DNA of 42,099 bases from Synechococcales cyanobacterium GL140_1_metabat_312 (GTDB lineage: Bacteria; Cyanobacteriota; Cyanobacteriia; Leptolyngbyales; Leptolyngbyaceae). Of this stretch, positions 25,493-33,692 are shown piece by piece. The notes under the pieces are model-generated. The model worked only from the letters and a program-made list of their open reading frames with translations, did no database searches and was not told where the DNA came from. Numbering within the stretch: the stretch's first letter is position 1; the number at the start of each line of letters is the position of its first letter. Location: positions 1 to 42,099 of the forward strand of contig JANXWB010000012.1 of the NCBI GenBank assembly GCA_025351345.1, given 5' to 3'. Made by a program: the position numbers and the translations under genes.

Positions 25493-28400
25493 CGGTAAGC
25501 GGATGCAGAATTCGGTGCCTTGCCCCAGCTCAGACTGAACCTCTAAGCTTCCCTTATGTTTTTCGACCACAATTTGACGAGCGATCGCTAACCCCAACCC
25601 CGTACCTTTACCGACAGCCTTGGTAGTAAATAAATGGTCAAAGATTTTTTGTTTGACTGATTCACTCATCCCTTTACCATTATCCAGAATGGCAATTTTT
25701 ACCATTTCATTTTCGATCGATGTTTGAATGGTGATCCAGTTAGGATTCACTTTAATTTCTGCAAAACTCTGACCATTATTTGATTCATCCAAAGCATCGA
25801 TCGCATTTGCCAAGATATTCATAAATACCTGATTCAACTGTCCGGGAAAGCATTTAATTTGAGGTAAATTGCCATAATTAGTAATCACTTCAATAGCGGG
25901 ACGTTGGTCGTTAGCTTTGAGGCGATGTTTGAGAATGAGAATGGTGCTATCGATACCTTCGTGAATATTAAATGGCACTTTGTAATCTCGATCGGCACGG
26001 GAAAAAGTGCGTAAACTGGTGCTGATATTTTTCAGCCTCTCGCACGCCATCGTCATCGAACTAAGCATTTTGGGCAAGTCTTCTAGGCTATATTCTAAGT
26101 CAATTGATTCGGCATGGTCGAGGATTTCTTCACTCTTGTTTGAAAAAGTCTCTTGATAGAGTTTGAGGTGTTCAAAAATCTCAGTAAACGTTGGTTTAGC
26201 TTGCTCGAGACTGGCAGCAATAAAACCTAAAGGATTATTCATTTCGTGAGCAACACCAGCTACTAAGTTGCCAAGTGCAGACATTTTCTCACTTTGGATG
26301 ACTTGTAATTGGGCTTGTTGCAAGCCAAGTTCAGCGATTTTGCGTTCGGCTTCAAGCCGCGCCCTTTCGCTAATATCAAAAAACAATCCATCCCAAACTA
26401 GCGTTCCATCAGCACGTTGTTCAATTCTGGATTCGCCGTGAATCCACTTGACGATTCCTGACGGAGTAATGATTCGCCCTTCCCAGCACCAGGGAGATAG
26501 AGTTTGAACTGTGTCAGTGCTTGATTTCTGGTAACAAACTCTATCATCAGGATGTATTATTTTGTCAAAAAAAGTTGGTTCAGTAGCGGCTTGCTCTGGC
26601 GTAATTTCGTACAAGCTGTAACAGTCAGCACTGATGTAATTTAATGAGAGGATTCCATCAGTACTCATCTGGTATTGATAAACCACCCCAGGCACGTTGT
26701 TTACAAGTTTTTCAAAACGAGACTGTGCAGCACTCAATTCGGCAAGCGATCGCTCAATTTGTTGGCTATATTCCTGAGACTGTTGATATAGTCGAGAATT
26801 TTCTAAGGAAATGGCGGCTTGAGTGCAGAGGAAATTGAGGATGAGAATACGATCGCCCGTAAAGACAGCTCTTGTGGTTCGGTTCTCTAAATATAGAATC
26901 CCAATAAGATGTCCTTGGTTAAGAATGGGCAAACACAATACACTCTGTGGCTGTTGGCGATTGAAATATTCACCAATCACAGGTAATTCGGTTTTGAGGT
27001 CGTCAATAACAACAATTTCTTGCGTATTTTTAACGTACTGAATTAACTTCAAGGGGCAGTTAATGTTGCCCTCGATCGGTTGGGTGCATAGTTCTGTTGC
27101 TTCGGGTGTGGCGATCGCCCGTACTTGCCAGATTCCATCATTGTCCGGCAAAATCAACGCACAGCGATCGCCTCCAGAGTTTTGCAGAATAACTTGAGTC
27201 AGTTGTTGCAACAATTCATCGAGTTGAATCGTACTCGATAGCGCTTGAGAAGCTTTGATAATGGTGGCAAAATCGAGGGCAGTATTGATGCTGCTACTAG
27301 ACGAGTGGTTGGTTTTGGTGGAGGAGTGGAGCGATAAGGCGGGATTAGCCAGCGTTGCTAAGGTTTCTAGAGGATTCAAAGTCAATGCTGCTTGTTGGAG
27401 AATGGGTTGCAGCAATTGGGGATAGCGTTGTTCTAAATCGGCGACTTTGGCTTTGGCTCCCCATCGGGCATAGCAATAATAGGCTTCTTGCATATAACCC
27501 GCCGCAACTTTTTCTTTGCCCCAATCAAGATAGAATTTAGCAGCAAGTTCGTTGGCTAAGGCTTCTTCTTGGATGTATTCGTTCGCTTTTGCCCCAGCTA
27601 TGGCGCGATCGTACATTTCTATAGCTTTAGTCAATTGTTTCAGCACGCGATACCGTTCTGCTTCCACCAGATGAAACTTATGTAAGAAATTCATGGGCGC
27701 AAAACTTGCCCACTTTTTCAATCTTTTCTGATTTTGGGTGATGTGGCGTAAGATTTGCGATCGCTCTCTTTTGCTTGCGGTGGGATACAGCGCCAGCCGT
27801 GCTAAGGAATCGTAGAGGCAGAAGGGCACATTCAGCGCTAAGGATATTCCAGCATCCTCGTATTTTTTGGCAACGATGGCTTGTTTGACAGCATTTGAAA
27901 AGTCACCAAATAAATAACTCAAACCAGTCTGGATAATATAGTAAGAAAATAGTCCGTTGCGATTGCCTGATGCTTCTTGGATCGCATTCTGGGCTTGTGA
28001 ATAAACTGAACCGTCAAGCATAGTAGGGTCAGAAGATTCACCTATTAAATTCAGGACAGCTTGGTGATAAATATTGATATAAACCAAAGAAAGATGTTGC
28101 TTCGATTGTTCCACAGCTTCGCCATAGTAGTGGAGAGTTTTCTCTAAGTTAGAGAGTTCGCCTCCGGCAAAGTACAAATGGCTGATCTGGATAATGGCTG
28201 CCCAGGCTGAGTTCTCCAAGTCGCCAGTTTCCAAGCCAACCTGGTATGCCTCTTGAAGAGGCGATAAAGTGGATCGGAGATGCTGTTTCCAGTGCAGTAT
28301 AAAACCGTCTACTACCACTAGAACTTTGGATCGCATATCTTTGGCATTAAATTTCTCTAAAATTTGCAACGCCAATTGACCAAACTCATAGCCGCGATCG

Positions 28401-31342
28401 ATATCGAACAACACTCCACAAAAAAATGTGCCATGACAGCTATAGGCATAGGCAGATAGGGGCAGATTGCCGTACTGCACTGATAAATTCACTTGCTGGA
28501 ATCCCAATAGGGAGGCTAGTTTCGGTGTGGTAATCAGAGCGACACCTATCGCACTGGCAAGAATCCGCATCGTCGCCAATTTTTCTGGGTTGGACATGGT
28601 AGGCAGATTCAGTAAGTCAGACATTTTTTTCCTGCCTAAGATGAGTGTTGTTTTGGCTAATCCCAGTAAAAGCTCTACTGTAGTTGGGTTTTGGGGTAAC
28701 TTGATGCCAAGTTGCTTCAGGATATTCAGTGCAGTCTGGAGCGCTTCGGTGAGCCGATTCTGCGCCAGATATGCCTGAATTTGAGTCTCGTAGGTGGGGA
28801 TTTTATCTAACAGGGTTTCAGCAGACTTGAGGGTGAGGTTGACGATCGCATCCATTTGTGCAAACTGCCCGCTTAAGTAGGCAACCTGCGCTGTGGCTTC
28901 ATGGAGGGCAAGGGTTAATTCATAGTGCGATCGCCAGCAATCTTGTTCTAGCAATTCTATACCTGTCGTGAAATAGGCGATCGCCGCACTATAAGCAGTC
29001 GCTGATTTTGCTTTACGTCCAGCAGCCAAATTTAATTGAGCTAATTCAGTGCGTTTTGACGGCACAGTAATTAAGGATTTCCCGATATTCAGATGGTTAG
29101 CGATATCAAACAGTTTTTCCTCAAGCTCTATCTGGGACGAATTTTGCTGAAGTAATTGTCCTATTTTGAGATGAGTTGCTGTTTTTCGCTCTTCAGGAAT
29201 CAGAGAATAGGCGGCCTGCTGGACGCGATCGTGTAAAAATTTATAGGGAACTGCAATGTCTTGATGATTATTTCTCTGGTCTGATTCTTCCTGCGATTGG
29301 AAAAATTTGTAAGTTTCAGTTTGGGGCAAAATCAACCCTTCTTGCAGGCTTTTCCACAAAGCCGTCCCCGCTTCTGTTTGAGATTGTTCTGAAACCATCG
29401 CCAAAGTGCTTAAATCAAACAGATTACCAATACAAGCAGCCAGTTTGAGGATATCTTGGCTAGAGGGAGGCAACTTCTGTAACTGCAACGCCATAAACTC
29501 CACCACATCATCCGTCAGTGCTGCATCCCGAACTCGCACAATATCGCATTGCCAATGCCCCGACTCCATGTCAAATTCAATCAATCCATCTTGATGTAAT
29601 GCCTTGAGAAACTGCGTCGCAAAAAACGGATTTCCTCTAGTTTTTTGCCCGATCGCATCCGTTAACGGTGTCGCCAAATCTGGAGTGCAATTGAGCGTAT
29701 CAGCAACCAAGTGATTGAGACTGGATTGGCTTAAGGGTTGCAGCGTGATGCTATTCACGGTTGCACCTGCTTTCACTACTGCATCTATTGTCAACATCAA
29801 TGGATGTACTGGTGATACCTCATTATCCCGGTAGGCTCCAATTAGCAACAAATAGCCAGTTTCCAACCCGGACATTAACAGTTGCATCAGATTTAATGAT
29901 GCAGAATCTGCCCACTGCAAGTCATCCAAAAACATCACTAACGGATGTTCTTTTGTCGTGAAGACTTTAATAAAGTTTTGAAATAGCAGGTTAAATCGAT
30001 TCTGTGCCGCTGTTCCTGATAATTCAGTTGCCGTTGGTTGCTGCCCAATAATTCTTTCTAATTCGGGAATTACTTCAATAATTACTTGCCCATTTTCCCC
30101 CACTGCATTCAAAATCTGAGTTTTCCATGTTTGCAATTGCCGATCGCTTTCACTGAGCAATTGTCCCATTAAATCTCGGAAAGCTTGCACAAAAGCACTG
30201 AAGGGGATATTGCGATTAAATTGATCAAATTTACCTTTGACAAAATAGCCTCTTTGTTTAACAATCGGCTTATGCACTTCGTTAACTACAACGGTTTTAC
30301 CAATCCCAGAGAAACCCGCTACTAGCATCATTTCTGATGTGGTGTTACTGACACGCTCAAAGGCTTCTAGTAGTGTTTCAACTTCGATTTCTCGTCCGTA
30401 AAGTTTTTCGGGGATGATGAAGCGATCGCACACATCCCTTGTTCCAATCTCGAAACTCCGAATTTCACCAGTTTCTTGAATTTGAGTTAAACAATTTTCT
30501 AAATCAAATTTCAATCCCAAAGCACTTTGATATCTGTCTTCAGCATTCTTCGATATCAATTTGCTGACGATTTTTGAGAGTACAGGCGGGATTTCCGGGT
30601 TAATTTTATGTACTAATGGTGCTGTTTTGGCAATGTGACAATGAACCAACTCCATTGGATCATTTGATTGAAATGGTAACTCACCAGTGAGTAATTCATA
30701 GAAAGTTACACCGATTGAATAAAAGTCAGTGCGGTAGTCAATTCCTCTATTCATTCTGCCTGTTTGTTCGGGAGAAATATAAGCAAGTGTCCCTTCTAAG
30801 ACATTAGGATTGATGAGTGTTTGCGTTTCTCGTGGTAATAAAGATGCAATACTAAAGTCGATTAATTTAACTTCTTTAGTTTCGGGATTAATTAAAATAT
30901 TAGCGGGTTTAATATCTTTGTGAATAATCCGCTCTCGGTAGAGAATATCTAAGATGTTGCAGAGGGCGATCGCTAGAACTAAAAATTCTTGTAGAAACGT
31001 TACATCTAGAGTCTCTACAGCAGCAAAATATTCTTTTAGAGAAATCCCACTAAAATCTTCCATCACCAGCGCATAGCCATTTTGATAGGGTTCTAGCCTG
31101 TAGGTGGAGATAATTAAGGGTGAGTTGAGATTTTTGGCGATGGTGTACTGATTGCGAAACTGTACCAATTCGCCAAAGCTGGGATAATCGCGCCGCAGTA
31201 CCTTAATCACTACCGGACGCTGCTGAGCTGTCTGTATGGCTCGATACACTGCTGTGCGAGACCCCAGATACAGTTGCTCAACGATGGTATAGCCACCAAT
31301 TTCAGGAAATGCTTTGAAGAAGGTACTTTGTGGAAGGTTCAT
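25469..31342 (-). CDS. Ser/Thr kinase - AAA ATPase - GAF - PAS - histidine kinase fusion
   Basis: A 1957-residue cytoplasmic signalling protein. The Ser/Thr kinase (about 14-290) has Lys47, the catalytic HKDIKPAN (141-148) and DFS (162-164) in place of DFG, which is usual for this family. A STAND/AAA-16 type ATPase follows, with Walker A GFSGIGKT (343-350) and Walker B FLDDLQW. TPR-like helical repeats run to about 1300, then a GAF domain (about 1370-1515), a PAS domain (about 1540-1650), and the histidine kinase with His1699 (GVAHEMNNPLGF), N-box NQVFMNILANAIDAL and G-box GKGTGLGLAIA. The last six residues after IRLPI and the stop codon come from antisense of the MHYT remnant. It has no receiver. 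It lies 136 bases downstream of the split kinase on the same strand. Confidence 0.95.
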   Translation of the reverse strand: MNLPQSTFFKAFPEIGGYTIVEQLYLGSRTAVYRAIQTAQQRPVVIKVLRRDYPSFGELVQFRNQYTIAKNLNSPLIISTYRLEPYQNGYALVMEDFSGISLKEYFAAVETLDVTFLQEFLVLAIALCNILDILYRERIIHKDIKPANILINPETKEVKLIDFSIASLLPRETQTLINPNVLEGTLAYISPEQTGRMNRGIDYRTDFYSIGVTFYELLTGELPFQSNDPMELVHCHIAKTAPLVHKINPEIPPVLSKIVSKLISKNAEDRYQSALGLKFDLENCLTQIQETGEIRSFEIGTRDVCDRFIIPEKLYGREIEVETLLEAFERVSNTTSEMMLVAGFSGIGKTVVVNEVHKPIVKQRGYFVKGKFDQFNRNIPFSAFVQAFRDLMGQLLSESDRQLQTWKTQILNAVGENGQVIIEVIPELERIIGQQPTATELSGTAAQNRFNLLFQNFIKVFTTKEHPLVMFLDDLQWADSASLNLMQLLMSGLETGYLLLIGAYRDNEVSPVHPLMLTIDAVVKAGATVNSITLQPLSQSSLNHLVADTLNCTPDLATPLTDAIGQKTRGNPFFATQFLKALHQDGLIEFDMESGHWQCDIVRVRDAALTDDVVEFMALQLQKLPPSSQDILKLAACIGNLFDLSTLAMVSEQSQTEAGTALWKSLQEGLILPQTETYKFFQSQEESDQRNNHQDIAVPYKFLHDRVQQAAYSLIPEERKTATHLKIGQLLQQNSSQIELEEKLFDIANHLNIGKSLITVPSKRTELAQLNLAAGRKAKSATAYSAAIAYFTTGIELLEQDCWRSHYELTLALHEATAQVAYLSGQFAQMDAIVNLTLKSAETLLDKIPTYETQIQAYLAQNRLTEALQTALNILKQLGIKLPQNPTTVELLLGLAKTTLILGRKKMSDLLNLPTMSNPEKLATMRILASAIGVALITTPKLASLLGFQQVNLSVQYGNLPLSAYAYSCHGTFFCGVLFDIDRGYEFGQLALQILEKFNAKDMRSKVLVVVDGFILHWKQHLRSTLSPLQEAYQVGLETGDLENSAWAAIIQISHLYFAGGELSNLEKTLHYYGEAVEQSKQHLSLVYINIYHQAVLNLIGESSDPTMLDGSVYSQAQNAIQEASGNRNGLFSYYIIQTGLSYLFGDFSNAVKQAIVAKKYEDAGISLALNVPFCLYDSLARLALYPTASKRERSQILRHITQNQKRLKKWASFAPMNFLHKFHLVEAERYRVLKQLTKAIEMYDRAIAGAKANEYIQEEALANELAAKFYLDWGKEKVAAGYMQEAYYCYARWGAKAKVADLEQRYPQLLQPILQQAALTLNPLETLATLANPALSLHSSTKTNHSSSSSINTALDFATIIKASQALSSTIQLDELLQQLTQVILQNSGGDRCALILPDNDGIWQVRAIATPEATELCTQPIEGNINCPLKLIQYVKNTQEIVVIDDLKTELPVIGEYFNRQQPQSVLCLPILNQGHLIGILYLENRTTRAVFTGDRILILNFLCTQAAISLENSRLYQQSQEYSQQIERSLAELSAAQSRFEKLVNNVPGVVYQYQMSTDGILSLNYISADCYSLYEITPEQAATEPTFFDKIIHPDDRVCYQKSSTDTVQTLSPWCWEGRIITPSGIVKWIHGESRIEQRADGTLVWDGLFFDISERARLEAERKIAELGLQQAQLQVIQSEKMSALGNLVAGVAHEMNNPLGFIAASLEQAKPTFTEIFEHLKLYQETFSNKSEEILDHAESIDLEYSLEDLPKMLSSMTMACERLKNISTSLRTFSRADRDYKVPFNIHEGIDSTILILKHRLKANDQRPAIEVITNYGNLPQIKCFPGQLNQVFMNILANAIDALDESNNGQSFAEIKVNPNWITIQTSIENEMVKIAILDNGKGMSESVKQKIFDHLFTTKAVGKGTGLGLAIARQIVVEKHKGSLEVQSELGQGTEFCIRLPIHSSSQV

Positions 31343-31478
31343 AGGTCTGGATTTTCTGAGGGAGACTTTGCGATCGCATCTGTATCTCTACTATTCCCCC
31401 AGAGCTTGGCAATCTAACCTTAAATTGTTTCTACTTATATGATGCAATTAGGACAATTTTTGCCTTAGTCGATTCACA

Positions 31479-32513
31479 TTACAGCTTGACTGATAACCGA
31501 ATAATAAATTCTGTGCCCTGCCCTGGAGATGAATTCAAACTTAGAGTTCCGGCATGTTTCTCATTAATAATTTGCCGGGAAATTGCTAGTCCTAAACCTG
31601 TGCCTTTACCCACTAGCTTTGTCGTAAAGAAGTGATCAAAGATTTTGGTTTTGATTTCCTCCTTTATTCCACAGCCATTGTCACGAATCCGGATTTCAAT
31701 TTGATCTGGTTCATGCATCTGTGTGCTGATCCAAATTTTGGGCATTGAATAGTCTGCATCGTTAACTATACTGAGTTTTCCAGAATCAGTGGCTTCTTCC
31801 AGCGCATCCAGCGAATTTGCTAAAAGATTCATAAACACCTGGTTGAGTTGGGCGGGATAGCATTCTACGGGTGAAATATTGCCATAGTCTTTGATGATTT
31901 CAACCTTGCATTGATCGCTGTAGGCTTTGAGCCGATGTCCCAATATCAATAGAGTGCTATCAATTCCTTCATGGATATCTGCGGTCTTGAACGAAGCTTC
32001 GTCTAAGCGAGAGAAATTGCGCAGAGATAAAACAATTTGTCGAATTCGATCGGTTCCTACTTTCATTGATAAAAGTGTCTTGGGTAAATCTTTTAAGATA
32101 AAGTCAATATCCCAATCCTCGGCTTGTTCCTGAAATGCCTGTATATCTTGGGTGCATTTAGGATCAATCTGCTGGTAGAACAGAGCCATGGTCACTAAAG
32201 TATTGACATATTCATTCACATGGGTCAGATTCCCATGAATAAAGTTAATCGGGTTGTTGATTTCGTGAGCGACTCCAGCAACTAGGTTTCCTAGGCTTGC
32301 CATTTTTTCATTTTGAATCAGTTGCATTTGAGACGTCTGAAGTTGATTTAAAGTTTGTTGAAGTTCTTCAGAACGTTGCTCTTTTTCATTCAGCAGGATT
32401 TTGACCTGTTTAATCAAACCATTCAGTTGCGTTGCTAAGATGCCTATTTCATCAGTGGTTGTGACCGAAGCTTGCAGATCAAAGTTAGAGGTTTGTGTGA
32501 CTTGCTGCGCCAC
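31479..32513 (-). CDS. HAMP-histidine kinase fragment (second half of a split gene)
   Basis: This 344-residue piece begins within a HAMP linker (GTG at 32513, then AQQVTQTSNFDLQASVTTTDEIG) and runs through a coiled coil into a histidine kinase core, with His83 in GVAHEINNPINFIHGNL, N-box NQVFMNLLANSLDAL and GKGTGLGLAIS. It is in the same reading frame as the upstream fragment (32559-33215); only a TAA within a 72-base insertion separates them. If translated alone from the GTG it would be a soluble kinase without its membrane sensor and with a truncated HAMP. The gene reads towards the giant kinase. Confidence 0.85.
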   Translation of the reverse strand: MAQQVTQTSNFDLQASVTTTDEIGILATQLNGLIKQVKILLNEKEQRSEELQQTLNQLQTSQMQLIQNEKMASLGNLVAGVAHEINNPINFIHGNLTHVNEYVNTLVTMALFYQQIDPKCTQDIQAFQEQAEDWDIDFILKDLPKTLLSMKVGTDRIRQIVLSLRNFSRLDEASFKTADIHEGIDSTLLILGHRLKAYSDQCKVEIIKDYGNISPVECYPAQLNQVFMNLLANSLDALEEATDSGKLSIVNDADYSMPKIWISTQMHEPDQIEIRIRDNGCGIKEEIKTKIFDHFFTTKLVGKGTGLGLAISRQIINEKHAGTLSLNSSPGQGTEFIIRLSVKL

Positions 32514-32623
32514 AGTTGTGACGGCTTGGAGTGGCTTAGTAATGCTGTTAGGATCGGCTTACTGCATTTCGGCTACTCCACAACAAGTTGTGACGGCTTG
32601 GAGTGGCTTAGTAATGCTGTTAG
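32514..32623. repeat. 38-base direct repeats flanking a 34-base filler inside a kinase gene
   Basis: The 38 bases at 32514-32551 recur exactly at 32586-32623; offset 72. They encode NSITKPLQAVTT of the HAMP helix twice. The 34-base filler between them carries an in-frame TAA (32559-32561). Removing one repeat unit plus filler (72 bases) restores MANSITKPLQAVTTVAQQV and an uninterrupted gene. Confidence 0.92.
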
Positions 32624-33215
32624 CCATTCGCAACCCGACAAGCAATGCGAGCACAAGACCACCCAGACTAGTGAGACCAATCACAATCAGGAGGGGTCTG
32701 GCTTGGGCGATCGCTTCGTCATATAGCGATGACCACTCTAAAACGACAGCACCCCCGATCGTGTCTGACGAGGCTTTCAACGGCACAACAATCAGCTTAA
32801 TGCCTTGAGGATAATCGACACTTTTTTCTAAAAAGATTCTGGGTTTTTTATCCTGCATTGTCTGCCGAATCTCATTGCCCTGATCGTGGTCAAAAATAGT
32901 GCCAACATTTTCAGGGACAGCATCCGCCAAGATCAGCTTTTGGCGATCGACCACCACAATGTCGCGCTTTAGCAAGTCATGCAGAATATTTGTGTAATGT
33001 TGCAGTTCGCCGAACTTTTCGGTGGAAATGACCTTTTGATCATAAAAGGTGCTGTGGGAAATCGAGGCTGCCATCACCTCGGCAACGTGTTCGGCTTCGG
33101 TAATCGCTGAGGTTTCAGTAATTTTTTGAGCTTGGGTGACTGCCACTGCGCCGACCACTCCCGTTAATAGGGAAATACCAACAAAGCTTCCAACCAATTT
33201 ATGAGAAATCTTCAT
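32559..33215 (-). CDS. Membrane sensor fragment of a split histidine kinase (first half)
   Basis: This 218-residue piece is the sensory half of a membrane histidine kinase. It has an N-terminal transmembrane helix (about 8-27), a periplasmic domain of about 130 residues (QHYTNILHDLLKRDIVVVDR; IFLEKSVDYPQGIKLIVVPLK), and a second helix (LLIVIGLTSLGGLVLALLVGL). It ends in the start of HAMP and the aberrant tail CCGVAEMQ before a TAA. The ATG at 33215 (MKISHKLVG) starts just ahead of the first helix; an upstream ATG at 33275 would add 20 residues. The kinase part continues in the same frame after the stop. The whole gene is best read as one disrupted kinase. Confidence 0.82.
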   Translation of the reverse strand: MKISHKLVGSFVGISLLTGVVGAVAVTQAQKITETSAITEAEHVAEVMAASISHSTFYDQKVISTEKFGELQHYTNILHDLLKRDIVVVDRQKLILADAVPENVGTIFDHDQGNEIRQTMQDKKPRIFLEKSVDYPQGIKLIVVPLKASSDTIGGAVVLEWSSLYDEAIAQARPLLIVIGLTSLGGLVLALLVGLRMANSITKPLQAVTTCCGVAEMQ

Positions 33216-33275
33216 AGCGATCGAAACTCTTCGGGGCTGTTTTAAGAATACTTCCTGACAAAAGAGTTTAGACAT

Positions 33276-33692
33276 TACTCCATCAGAATAGTGCTAACGT
33301 TCCCAATCACCCGCCGCAGATAGCCTTCTACACTATATAATAGACGATGTGCAACTTTTTCTGAGGCAGTCGTATCAGCTATTCTACAATTATAGAATAT
33401 AGTCAGCCTGATTTCGAGGTTCTCAAAAGCCCATGAATTCAAGCTTTACAAAAATAAAGTTGCACATCGCCCACATAATCACATCCCGTAGATCGCGCGT
33501 TACCCCAACGAATTTTAGTGGGTTGCTTAATCTTAGACCTTGGAATCTATCCTGCAGTGCATCCTCGTCTCTTTATGGGCATCCTTTAAGTTAAGGAACC
33601 ATTTATCCTTTTCCCAAAGAGATGAACGGCTAGAACGTCAGAATTAGCGAATCTCTACAACGCATATCATTAACTAAATCTCTCTCCATTCT
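33276..33692. other. 417-base spacer with a foldback element
   Basis: This lies between the divergent split kinase and MHYT kinase genes and should hold both promoters. About 33345-33469 is a foldback element, listed separately. Bases 33470-33692 contain no gene that was recognised. Confidence 0.45.
33345..33469. mobile_element. MITE-like foldback element
   Basis: CGATGTGCAACTTT (33345-33358) and its exact reverse complement (33456-33469) bound a 125-base segment. A second perfect hairpin TATTCTA-N6-TAGAATA (33380-33399) lies within. It encodes nothing. The structure is that of a non-autonomous miniature element. No convincing target-site duplication was found, and no second copy was seen in this window. 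Confidence 0.5.

Noticed and set aside
25384-25626. An 80-codon plus-strand open frame starting MNPPLITGYNPQ
   Set aside because: Only its first part derives from a gene (the MHYT remnant). After the inserted base it is out of frame, and the rest is antisense of the giant kinase, so it is not annotated as a protein.
30856-30864. DFS instead of DFG in the Ser/Thr kinase domain of the giant kinase, suggesting an inactive kinase
   Set aside because: From memory, DFS is the usual form in this cyanobacterial Ser/Thr kinase-ATPase-histidine kinase family, and Lys47 and HKDIKPAN are intact, so it is not evidence of loss.
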